Below are positions 1 to 5,937 of a DNA stretch of 10,808 nucleotides, in pieces. A program made the translations under genes and the position numbers. Each line of letters opens with the position of its first letter. Position 1 is the stretch's first letter. Origin of the DNA: Ruminococcus sp. CAG:403 (GTDB taxonomy: Bacteria > Bacillota > Clostridia > Oscillospirales > Ruminococcaceae); contig FR899104.1 in the NCBI GenBank assembly GCA_000437255.1, forward strand, positions 6,148-16,955, written 5' to 3'. The notes under the pieces were generated by a model that did no database searches, was not told where the DNA came from, and saw nothing but the letters and a program-made list of their open reading frames with translations.

Positions 1-12
1 AATGATTCTATT

Positions 13-741
13 TTAAGGAAGATCAATGGAGTCGATTCTCCAGCCATCTGCTGTTTGGACAAGGTGCAGCGTCATTTGAGAAACAGCACCATAATCATCA
101 TATTCCGCTTGTGCCGTGCAGGTGGTGGCGCTGGAATCGACAATGTTGATGGTTCCGTTCCATGCAAAGCCGCATCCGGTTACGTGGTTGATGTTGCCGT
201 AAAGTGCCCCGTCAATGTCTTTGAACTGCGGCAGGGATCCGTCCACCAGATTGGAGTAGCGGCTTGCAATCATATTTTCTGTGAGATAACCGCTCATAAA
301 GGCGCGGATATCATCGGTATTGGAAAATCGTGTATCAGAAACTTTTGCATATTGTGTAGTGCCGCCGCCGCTGATGATTTGTTCCGGGTCATAGGTGAAA
401 GCGCCGCCGCCGAGTCGGTCAATTTCGTTCAGTCCCTGCATCAGCTGGTTGGTGATGTCCTTGTAGTCGATCTGACTGGCTGCTTCTGTGGTAGAGGGTT
501 CGGTTTCAAGTGTTGTCTGTACTGCGGAGGTGGAAGTAAGCGCTGCTTCCGATTCTGTTGTACGGCTGCCGGTTGCCTGCGGTGGCGTGGTTGTTGCTTG
601 TTCTGAGTCGGTCTGCGGCTGCGTTTGGGAAGCATCGGCGCTGCTGGATGGAGCCTGACTGCTGGAGTCTACGGCATCACATGCCGGCAGCATGGTGCAA
701 AATGCAGCAGCTAATAAGATTGCATAAATTTGTTTTTTCAT
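13..741 (-). CDS. Secreted lipoprotein with IseA-like C-terminal domain, third gene of ECF sigma operon
   Basis: This is a 242-residue exported lipoprotein. Residues 1-20 form a signal peptide (MKKQ, then a hydrophobic run) ending in lipobox LPAC, with the lipidated Cys at 21. Residues 22-90 are a low-complexity Ser/Thr/Gln/Ala linker that would let the domain reach into the cell wall. Residues 91-242 form one folded domain containing YAKVSDTRF (131-139), a DIRAFMSGYL helix and KDIDGALYG (174-182). This layout resembles the IseA/YoeB family of DL-endopeptidase (autolysin) inhibitors, recognised by eye only. Cys190 and Cys208 could form a disulfide. The ATG at 741 is chosen over an upstream in-frame ATG at 774 because an AGGAGG sits 9 bases before it and the signal peptide starts there. 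It lies 58 bases after the putative anti-sigma gene with no terminator between, so it is probably co-transcribed with the sigma factor. Lipoprotein call is firm; IseA assignment is moderate. Confidence 0.8.
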   Translation of the reverse strand: MKKQIYAILLAAAFCTMLPACDAVDSSSQAPSSSADASQTQPQTDSEQATTTPPQATGSRTTESEAALTSTSAVQTTLETEPSTTEAASQIDYKDITNQLMQGLNEIDRLGGGAFTYDPEQIISGGGTTQYAKVSDTRFSNTDDIRAFMSGYLTENMIASRYSNLVDGSLPQFKDIDGALYGNINHVTGCGFAWNGTINIVDSSATTCTAQAEYDDYGAVSQMTLHLVQTADGWRIDSIDLP

Positions 742-750
742 GATAAAACG

Positions 751-756
751 TCCTCC
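751..756 (-). promoter_or_regulatory. Ribosome binding site of the lipoprotein gene
   Basis: On the minus strand this reads AGGAGG, nine bases before the ATG at 741-739. It decides the start, because the upstream in-frame ATG at 774 lies ahead of this site and would add 11 residues before the signal peptide. Confidence 0.8.
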
Positions 757-799
757 TAAGTGGAAATTTAGCACGCTCTATAAAGAAAGCGGCTTATTT

Positions 800-2530
800 T
801 TATTTTGTTTCTTCTTGCATCTCCCGGTCATCTACAATAGCGCCGGAAGCGCCTGCCAGGGTGGATTCCGGAATGTCTTCGACCGGATCCGCCTGCGCAT
901 CCCGTTTGAGGTCGGTCAGGAAAATGGACTCAATGTATTGGGTGGGATCATCAGAAGAAATGCTGTCACAAAATTCATATTTCAAGATGGTTCCGGTGTC
1001 CTGTTCCACCAACAGACGAATTGCGGTGCTTGTTTCCGTTTCTGTATGCGATACAAGTATTAAAATATAGCAGGGACGTGTGGAAAAAGAAGCGGTTCCG
1101 ATGGGCAGTAATGTATAAAGTGCGTCGTCATAATCGAATGCATTCAAGTAGGTTCCAGACGCACCCAGCAGGGCATTGCTGGCGGCTGTTTGAAAATCGG
1201 AATAGGATTCTGTTTGCAAATCAGCATCTCGTACAGTGGTACTTGTGCCGTCTGCAAGCTTGATGTCTACGTTGTTTCCAAATTGAATTTGCTGAGAAGA
1301 TTCAGAATCATAGTGCATGTATGCTGTTTGATTGTTTGCGTCATATTGGAAAGGCCCATCGGCAGATGCAGTTAAGGTTACGCCACTGTTTTCCTCGTTG
1401 CATTGGAGAAAGTGGAAGGTCAGATAACCGGAAAGCTGCCCAACGGCATCCGGTGCCTGCTGTATTTGCTGATAAATGGGTTCCACTTGCAGCTGCATGG
1501 AGGCAGCAGAAATACTTGGCATAGCCTCTGCTGGTTGTGCCTTCAGGTCGGCAGCCTGCTGAGTAAGCTGTTCCAAAAAAATTTGTGCGGTGGAAAGACT
1601 CAGCTGGTAGAGGTTCCCCTCCGGAGAACTGAGTGTTTCCAGCAGCAGTCCAGTATCGACATCCAGCCAGATGTTGCCGCTGATGCCAAAGGCAGAAAGT
1701 TGTAATTCTGCTGCAAATTCCCAGCCGACCGATAGAACGCTTGGCTGAAATGCATTTTCCTCTCCGTTTGGATCGAGTGCATGATAGAGATTTCTGCGGT
1801 TGGAATCTGTGTGCAGCAGGATCTCCAAACAAGCGGAAAGATCCATGGAGTATGTCTGTATGGTATCGCCGTCTGCCAGAAAAACGGTGCCGACTTCCAA
1901 TTGATCGGATTCCTGTGCCAGCGGAGAAGCGTCCAGGGTACGAAAGCGTGCGGAATCCTGTACAAAGCAATACCAGGTGTCCTCTCCCTGCGGATGTGCA
2001 GCAACTGCATAGGGCAGGGAATTGCTTTCCAAAGCCTGTAAAGAATCGGTACTCTGTGCAATTTGATAAACTTCCGCAGAGACTGCGCTGGATGCGCCGT
2101 TGTAAGGCTCTATGATGCCGGTATCCAGATAATCACCCAATTCCGGCAGTTCGGCTGCCGCCCACCTTTTGGTGCAGTGCCAGGAAATACCGCTCAGCGT
2201 CATGGCAGACGGCATAGAGAGATGGTCTTCTACAGCGGAGGGTTCCAATTTCACCTCTTGCATGGAACCGGAAGATACGTTGTTTGCCGAAAGATCACGG
2301 GTGTAAAATGGGAAGAGGTAGAACAGTCCCATCGCCAGACAAGCACAGGCGCAGACGACGCCTACTGTGCGAAATAGGATGGGTTTCTTGGATTTTTTGG
2401 TGTGTGTGGGATTGGTTCGTATGGTTCCGGGTTTGCCTTCCTGCGCAAGCTGTTGATACAGGCGCTGGACGGTTTCTTCCGGTGCATCCATTTGTGCATA
2501 CATATGCCGCATTTTTTCATCCAAATGCAT
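800..2530 (-). CDS. Single-pass membrane protein, probable anti-sigma factor with large extracellular region
   Basis: This 576-residue protein has a cytoplasmic head of about 50 residues (ending in a basic KKSKK stretch), one membrane segment at about 51-76, and some 500 residues outside. That topology, and its place directly after an ECF sigma gene with a 14-base overlap, fits an anti-sigma factor that holds the sigma at the membrane until an envelope signal arrives. The head lacks the HxxxCxxC zinc motif of ZAS-type anti-sigmas, so it would belong to another class. The outer part carries two similar beta-hairpin-like segments, IWLDVDTGLLLE (287-298) and one around residues 504-519 with EQDTGTILKYE, reminiscent of LolA/RseB-type lipoprotein-fold domains. 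The ATG at 2530 has AAAGGAG nine bases before it, inside the sigma gene, which suggests translational coupling. I do not recognise a named family; the anti-sigma role is inferred from context and topology. Confidence 0.75.
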   Translation of the reverse strand: MHLDEKMRHMYAQMDAPEETVQRLYQQLAQEGKPGTIRTNPTHTKKSKKPILFRTVGVVCACACLAMGLFYLFPFYTRDLSANNVSSGSMQEVKLEPSAVEDHLSMPSAMTLSGISWHCTKRWAAAELPELGDYLDTGIIEPYNGASSAVSAEVYQIAQSTDSLQALESNSLPYAVAAHPQGEDTWYCFVQDSARFRTLDASPLAQESDQLEVGTVFLADGDTIQTYSMDLSACLEILLHTDSNRRNLYHALDPNGEENAFQPSVLSVGWEFAAELQLSAFGISGNIWLDVDTGLLLETLSSPEGNLYQLSLSTAQIFLEQLTQQAADLKAQPAEAMPSISAASMQLQVEPIYQQIQQAPDAVGQLSGYLTFHFLQCNEENSGVTLTASADGPFQYDANNQTAYMHYDSESSQQIQFGNNVDIKLADGTSTTVRDADLQTESYSDFQTAASNALLGASGTYLNAFDYDDALYTLLPIGTASFSTRPCYILILVSHTETETSTAIRLLVEQDTGTILKYEFCDSISSDDPTQYIESIFLTDLKRDAQADPVEDIPESTLAGASGAIVDDREMQEETK

Positions 2531-3074
2531 CCGGTTCGTCTCCTTTCAGTTGTTTCCGTAAGATGGCACGTCCTCTCGTCAGCTGCATGCGGATGGTTCC
2601 GGGTCGCATCTTGAGCATTTTTCCGATTTCTTCAGAAGTATATCCGGCAAAATCATGCAGATACAAGACCGTTCGGTATTGCAGGGAGAGGGTGTGAAAT
2701 GCTGCAAACAGTTCGTTTTCTTCCGGCAGGGAAAAGGTGAACGATTGCTCCGGGACTTCCTCCAGGGAAACCGTTCGTTTTCTCCAGGTGCTGCCGGTAA
2801 TTTTCTTGCAGTGATTGCATGCGGTGCGGATTAGCCAGGCACGGCGATGTTCTTCGCTGCGAAATGATTTTTTCGCTCGGTAATAGGCAAGAAATGTTTC
2901 CTGAAAGACATCCTCTGCATCATGGGCATTTCCCGTTCCCGACAGTGCAATGCCATAGATCAGCTGCCGGTACCGTTCAATGAGCACTTCTATGGAACAG
3001 TCATCGGCTGCCTGTACATTCTCTTCAAACGTTCGCTCAAGTGATTCTGTTGCAGCAAATGCGATTGGCGTCAT
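2517..3074 (-). CDS. ECF-type RNA polymerase sigma factor
   Basis: This is a 185-residue sigma-70 family protein with only regions 2 and 4, the ECF layout and usual length. Region 2 covers about residues 30-95, with AEDVFQETFLAYY (53-65) as core-binding region 2.2, and RAWLIRTACNHCK (78-90) leading into the region 2.4 part that reads the -10 element. Region 4 covers about 122-178 as a helix-turn-helix, YTSEEIGKMLKMRPGTIRMQLTRGR (145-169), which reads the -35. Two ATG starts are possible; the one at 3074 is chosen because AAAGGGGG sits seven bases before it, while an ATG seven codons upstream lies ahead of that site. The 3' end overlaps the next gene by 14 bases. Neighbours suggest it answers an envelope signal and controls at least its own operon. 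Family call is firm; the regulon is unknown. Confidence 0.93.
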   Translation of the reverse strand: MTPIAFAATESLERTFEENVQAADDCSIEVLIERYRQLIYGIALSGTGNAHDAEDVFQETFLAYYRAKKSFRSEEHRRAWLIRTACNHCKKITGSTWRKRTVSLEEVPEQSFTFSLPEENELFAAFHTLSLQYRTVLYLHDFAGYTSEEIGKMLKMRPGTIRMQLTRGRAILRKQLKGDEPDAFG

Positions 3075-3081
3075 GTGAATT

Positions 3082-3089
3082 CCCCCTTT
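3082..3089 (-). promoter_or_regulatory. Ribosome binding site that fixes the sigma factor start
   Basis: Minus-strand AAAGGGGG lies seven bases before the ATG at 3074. The alternative upstream ATG at 3095 would place this site inside the coding region, so the shorter 185-residue product is preferred. Confidence 0.75.
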
Positions 3090-3108
3090 CTTCATAAGGA
3101 ACTACCGG

Positions 3109-3136
3109 GACAGCTCCTTTTTGCCACACACTTACA
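3109..3136 (-). promoter_or_regulatory. Candidate ECF-type promoter of the sigma operon
   Basis: On the minus strand TGTAAG (3136-3131) and TGTC (3112-3109) are separated by 18 bases, about 35 bases before the sigma start. This loosely resembles the TGTAAC / CGTC elements of many Firmicute ECF autoregulated promoters. No TATAAT-like sigma-A box is visible between the terminator and the gene, which favours self-controlled transcription. The match is imperfect and made by eye. Confidence 0.3.
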
Positions 3137-3142
3137 AAAGAA

Positions 3143-3174
3143 AAATGCTGACAAATCACAGCTTGTCAGCATTT
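3143..3174 (-). terminator. Intrinsic terminator after the TPR gene
   Basis: A perfect 12-base inverted repeat (3143-3154 with 3163-3174) encloses an 8-base loop. Read leftward, it is followed at once by TTCTTTT, continuing a run of Ts at the foot of the stem. It lies 34 bases after the stop codon of the TPR gene and separates it from the sigma operon. Confidence 0.88.
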
Positions 3175-3208
3175 CAAATGGTTTCTGGAGTTAAAAAGCA
3201 AAGGGTGT

Positions 3209-4267
3209 TTACTTGGTCTGTTGAATTTTTTCTGCACGGTTTACCGGCTTCTTGTCCTTTTTCGGAGTATACTGATCCAGCATTTCCTTGACATCCGGAT
3301 CACGGGTCAGTCCATAGAGAACGGTTAGGTAGAACAATGCCTCATCGTTCTTTTTTGTTTCCATAGCGTGCTTGGACAGAGAAGCAACCACGCTAACGAC
3401 CTCATCATCTGCGCCCGGGTGCATGCCGTACTTTTCAAAGGCAGCTTCCACTTCCTTACGGGACGGCGGAACCAGTTTCTTTTGGGTGATGGAACGAATG
3501 TGATGCAGCTCGCCCTGTACCACCGGATTGTTGTCATAGATCAGGCTTTCATAATAGAAGCAAACAGCGCTGTCATAATCCTTGACTTCTACGCAGTAGT
3601 AGCCCAAATTGCAGTAGCAGCGAGACAGTTCCTTGGGAGTTGTGGCAATTTCCAGTGTTTCCTTTGTCACAGAGAGCAGGTCTTCCGGCTGTCCCAATAC
3701 CTTATAGCATTCTGCCATTTCAAAGAACGGATCGGTATTCATCGGATTGTAGCGGATGGAATCTCCCAGTACCCGGATGGCTTCTTCCGGACGATTCATT
3801 TCCAACAGTACATAGCCGTGCAGCATAATCATACGGGACAGATCAAACGGCGGTCGCTGTAAAGTCTTAGAAGGATGATATAAGTGTAAGTATAACTGGT
3901 GTTCCAGCGGATTGCGCAGGCTCAGGTAAATTTCATCCTCGGTTTCGCGGTAATTGATTCGAATTTTGGTATACAAAGCTTCTGTCAGACGAAATGCCTC
4001 TTCGATTTTCTTGTCTGTTACCAGCTGAATGGCTTCTGCCAGAACGGCATCCAGACGCTTGCCGTCTAAGTACATCAGTTTGCCGATTTCCTGCTTTTTA
4101 TCTTCCGGCAGAATTTCATAGGCAATGTCTGCAATGGCGCCTTCGATTTCTCTTCCATTTGGTGTATTGCGGTATTTTGCAGCCTGTCCTTCCAGGTAAA
4201 CAATATCTACGCTGTATTCTCCGGTTAATCCCTGGCGAATTTCAGCCAACAATTCTTGAATGTTCAT
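3209..4267 (-). CDS. TPR-repeat protein, function unknown
   Basis: This is a 352-residue, soluble, acidic protein with no signal peptide or membrane segment, so probably cytoplasmic. TPR-like helix pairs are visible at about residues 143-176 (with LEMNRPEEAIRVLGDSI), 179-210, 214-247 (NLGYYCVEVKDYDSAVCFYYESL region) and 291-322 (KKNDEALFYLTVLYGL region). The first 140 residues are also helical but do not show clear repeats. The C-terminus is a Lys-rich tail (334-352). TPR proteins bind peptides or partner proteins; nothing here shows the partner. The start at 4267 has AAAGGA ten bases upstream. It has its own promoter and terminator, so it is monocistronic; a functional link to the sigma operon or to the CapA-like gene is not shown. 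Repeat family is fairly sure; role unknown. Confidence 0.85.
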   Translation of the reverse strand: MNIQELLAEIRQGLTGEYSVDIVYLEGQAAKYRNTPNGREIEGAIADIAYEILPEDKKQEIGKLMYLDGKRLDAVLAEAIQLVTDKKIEEAFRLTEALYTKIRINYRETEDEIYLSLRNPLEHQLYLHLYHPSKTLQRPPFDLSRMIMLHGYVLLEMNRPEEAIRVLGDSIRYNPMNTDPFFEMAECYKVLGQPEDLLSVTKETLEIATTPKELSRCYCNLGYYCVEVKDYDSAVCFYYESLIYDNNPVVQGELHHIRSITQKKLVPPSRKEVEAAFEKYGMHPGADDEVVSVVASLSKHAMETKKNDEALFYLTVLYGLTRDPDVKEMLDQYTPKKDKKPVNRAEKIQQTK

Positions 4268-4349
4268 AGCGGATGATTCCTTTCTTTTTCATGCTAGAAA
4301 TTTGAATAGATATAAAAAATGGTTCGACTCTTTTTCAAACACTTTCTTT

Positions 4350-4378
4350 ATTATACAGGATTTTATCATAAAATGCAA
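4350..4378 (-). promoter_or_regulatory. Sigma-A-like promoter of the TPR gene
   Basis: On the minus strand the -10 is a perfect TATAAT (4355-4350) and the -35 is TTGCAT (4378-4373), three of six bases matching consensus, with a 17-base spacer. Transcription would start near 4343 and give a leader of about 75 bases. The AT-rich surroundings fit a housekeeping promoter. Confidence 0.65.
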
Positions 4379-4411
4379 CACCTATTTTCATGATTTTTAT
4401 GAAAAATGTAT

Positions 4412-4443
4412 AAGAGCCTGTCTGCATTGCAGGACAGGCTCTT
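4412..4443 (-). terminator. Intrinsic terminator after the CapA-like gene
   Basis: An 11-base perfect inverted repeat (4412-4422 with 4433-4443) has a 10-base loop. It begins 8 bases after the stop of the CapA-like gene. Read leftward, the stem ends in TT and a T-run (ATTTTTC) follows after a few bases, so the T tract is slightly delayed. On the opposite strand no T-run follows, so it acts leftward. Confidence 0.78.
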
Positions 4444-4451
4444 GAAAGCAT

Positions 4452-5717
4452 TTAATCTAATTTTAAGTATTCATCCGGAATGGATTCATGAATCATATTC
4501 AGAATTTCTTCCCGGGTCCAGGTGCGGTAGGTGCCGGATGTTGTATAGGGGATACCATGCTGGGCAATGAGTTCATCGGTGTAATCCTTGTAGGCATACA
4601 GCCGCAGGTTGGAAAGATTGGCGTCTTCATAGTGGGTAATCACCGGCATGGCCTTGACATCCTGAACAGTAACGCCGCCGGTACCGTCAACCACCAAATT
4701 GAAGTCAACGACTTCGCCGATCAGATTGAAGTTGTCCGTCTGAGCAGAGATGAAATTTCCGAGCGAGTAGAAGACGAATCCCTGTGTGCCGTCATCCCGT
4801 GTGACATATTCCATGGTTTGTGCAACGTGGGTATGGGTGCCGATGATGACATCTGCGCCCCAGTTGATGATCTTCTGTGCCCGTTCCTTGACGTCATCCC
4901 GTACAATGTAGGTATCTTCGTTGCCCCAATGACAGCTGACGACTACAACATCTGCAATTTCTTTTGCCTGTTGAATTTGCTGCTGAATCAGGTCTTCCTG
5001 TTCGGTTCTCGGAATTTCAATATCGGAATTTTCCGGCAGGGAGTAACCGTTTAAGTTTTCCACGTAGCCCAGGAATGCAACGGTTTTTCCGTTGACTTCC
5101 TTGGTGCGGATTTGCTGCATATCCATATAATCCCGGTAGGTACCATATACGACAATGTCGTCATGTTCCTTCTTCTTTTGATCCCAATAGTTCAGGCAGG
5201 AGGCAAGTCCGCCTTCACCCTTGTCCAGCAGATGATTATTGGAGAGCGTAATGACATTGAAGCCCAAGTCCAAAACGGCATCTCCCAATTCTACCGGGGA
5301 GTTAAAGTTAAAATTGGAACCGGAAATTTCGTAGTCTCCATTGCAGATCAATGTTTCCTGATTGATGATATTCAGGTCGCCTGCGCTGACCATATCCTTG
5401 ACATTTTCATAGCAGTAGGCAAAATTATAATTTTCGCCGTTTTGTGCGTGTGCTTGTGCAGTTTCATAGACGCAGCGCTGTACCAGGTCGTCTCCGACTG
5501 CAACGACTCGAATGGTTGTGTCGCCGGAGGAACCGGCATCCGCATTGGAATCGTCTGATGCAGGAACCGATTCTCCGGAACCGTCTGTGCTGGCAGAAAG
5601 GTCTGCATTGGCAGGGACTGCCGCACTACTTTCTTCGATGGACTTGGTGCCGCATCCGGCAAGCAGTCCCAGCAGCAGCGGAACCAGTATCAACTGTTTG
5701 GGGGAGATCCATTTCAT
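4452..5717 (-). CDS. CapA-family (PGA_cap) lipoprotein, metallophosphoesterase fold
   Basis: This is a 421-residue exported lipoprotein. The signal peptide spans residues 1-21 with lipobox LAGC (Cys22), followed by a Ser/Ala/Asp-rich linker to about 66. The rest is a PGA_cap domain of the calcineurin-like phosphoesterase fold with its metal-site motifs in order: GDD (75-77), NQET (119-122), SNNH (159-162), CHWG (262-265), GTHTH (293-297) and YSLGNF (317-322). In Bacillus, CapA/PgsA takes part in poly-gamma-glutamate synthesis and export. Most stand-alone clostridial homologues have unknown substrates, and no capB/capC partner is present here, so a capsule role is not supported. The C-terminal 60 residues hold a short helical segment after the core. 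The start at 5717 has only a weak AGAGGA 13 bases upstream, but the signal peptide supports it. It is transcribed away from gerAA. Family call is firm, biochemical role open. Confidence 0.92.
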   Translation of the reverse strand: MKWISPKQLILVPLLLGLLAGCGTKSIEESSAAVPANADLSASTDGSGESVPASDDSNADAGSSGDTTIRVVAVGDDLVQRCVYETAQAHAQNGENYNFAYCYENVKDMVSAGDLNIINQETLICNGDYEISGSNFNFNSPVELGDAVLDLGFNVITLSNNHLLDKGEGGLASCLNYWDQKKKEHDDIVVYGTYRDYMDMQQIRTKEVNGKTVAFLGYVENLNGYSLPENSDIEIPRTEQEDLIQQQIQQAKEIADVVVVSCHWGNEDTYIVRDDVKERAQKIINWGADVIIGTHTHVAQTMEYVTRDDGTQGFVFYSLGNFISAQTDNFNLIGEVVDFNLVVDGTGGVTVQDVKAMPVITHYEDANLSNLRLYAYKDYTDELIAQHGIPYTTSGTYRTWTREEILNMIHESIPDEYLKLD

Positions 5718-5829
5718 AAAACATCCAACATCCTCTCTGACTGGCAGGCAGAAAGAAAAAGTATTCTTTTGCCGTATTTTTGTATTTCATCCGAATTGTG
5801 CTCGTTTAATCGGGAAATTACATACAATC

Positions 5830-5858
5830 AGTATACCATAATTTTGACAAAATTGCAA
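5830..5858 (-). promoter_or_regulatory. Sigma-A-like promoter of the CapA-like gene
   Basis: On the minus strand TATACT (5835-5830, five of six consensus) lies 17 bases after TTGCAA (5858-5853, four of six). A start near 5823 would give a leader of about 105 bases, in which I see no clear riboswitch or terminator. It overlaps the rightward sigma-A-like promoter. Confidence 0.55.
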
Positions 5859-5873
5859 TTCTTTCTGTATAAC
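5844..5873 (+). promoter_or_regulatory. Possible sigma-A-like promoter facing gerAA
   Basis: A perfect TTGACA (5844-5849) and TATAAC (5868-5873, five of six) are separated by 18 bases. The match is good, but germinant receptor operons are normally made in the forespore by sigma-G, so this may be weak, repressed, or chance in AT-rich DNA. It overlaps the leftward promoter of the CapA-like gene. Confidence 0.4.
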
Positions 5874-5895
5874 TTTTTTTCAGATCGCAATACTA
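5867..5895 (+). promoter_or_regulatory. Candidate sigma-G (forespore) promoter of the gerAA-AB-AC operon
   Basis: GTATA (5867-5871) fits the sigma-G -35 pattern GHATR, and AATACTA (5889-5895) matches six of seven positions of the -10 pattern CATWHTA, with a 17-base spacer. A start near 5902 would leave a leader of about 35 bases before the ATG at 5938. The element fits the forespore expression known for ger operons in Bacillus; the match is by eye. Confidence 0.45.
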
Positions 5896-5937
5896 GAAGG
5901 GTAATCGATACGATCCATCTGAAAGGAGTGTTCTTCC

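Noticed and set aside
55..606. A rightward open frame of 183 codons opposite the lipoprotein gene.
   Set aside because: It is the antisense shadow of the low-complexity linker and domain of the lipoprotein, has unusual Cys content and no ribosome binding site.
1341..2061. Two leftward open frames of 209 and 153 codons inside the putative anti-sigma gene.
   Set aside because: They are in other frames of a longer, better supported gene, have Arg/His/Cys-rich composition and no start signals.
4385..4405. A 7-base inverted repeat with a 7-base loop (TTTTCAT / ATGAAAA).
   Set aside because: It is made only of AT-rich sequence between a terminator and a promoter; chance is likely and no function is indicated.
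4452..5717. Capsule (poly-gamma-glutamate) biosynthesis locus.
   Set aside because: Only a CapA-family protein is present, with no capB, capC or capD type genes nearby; the domain alone does not show capsule synthesis.
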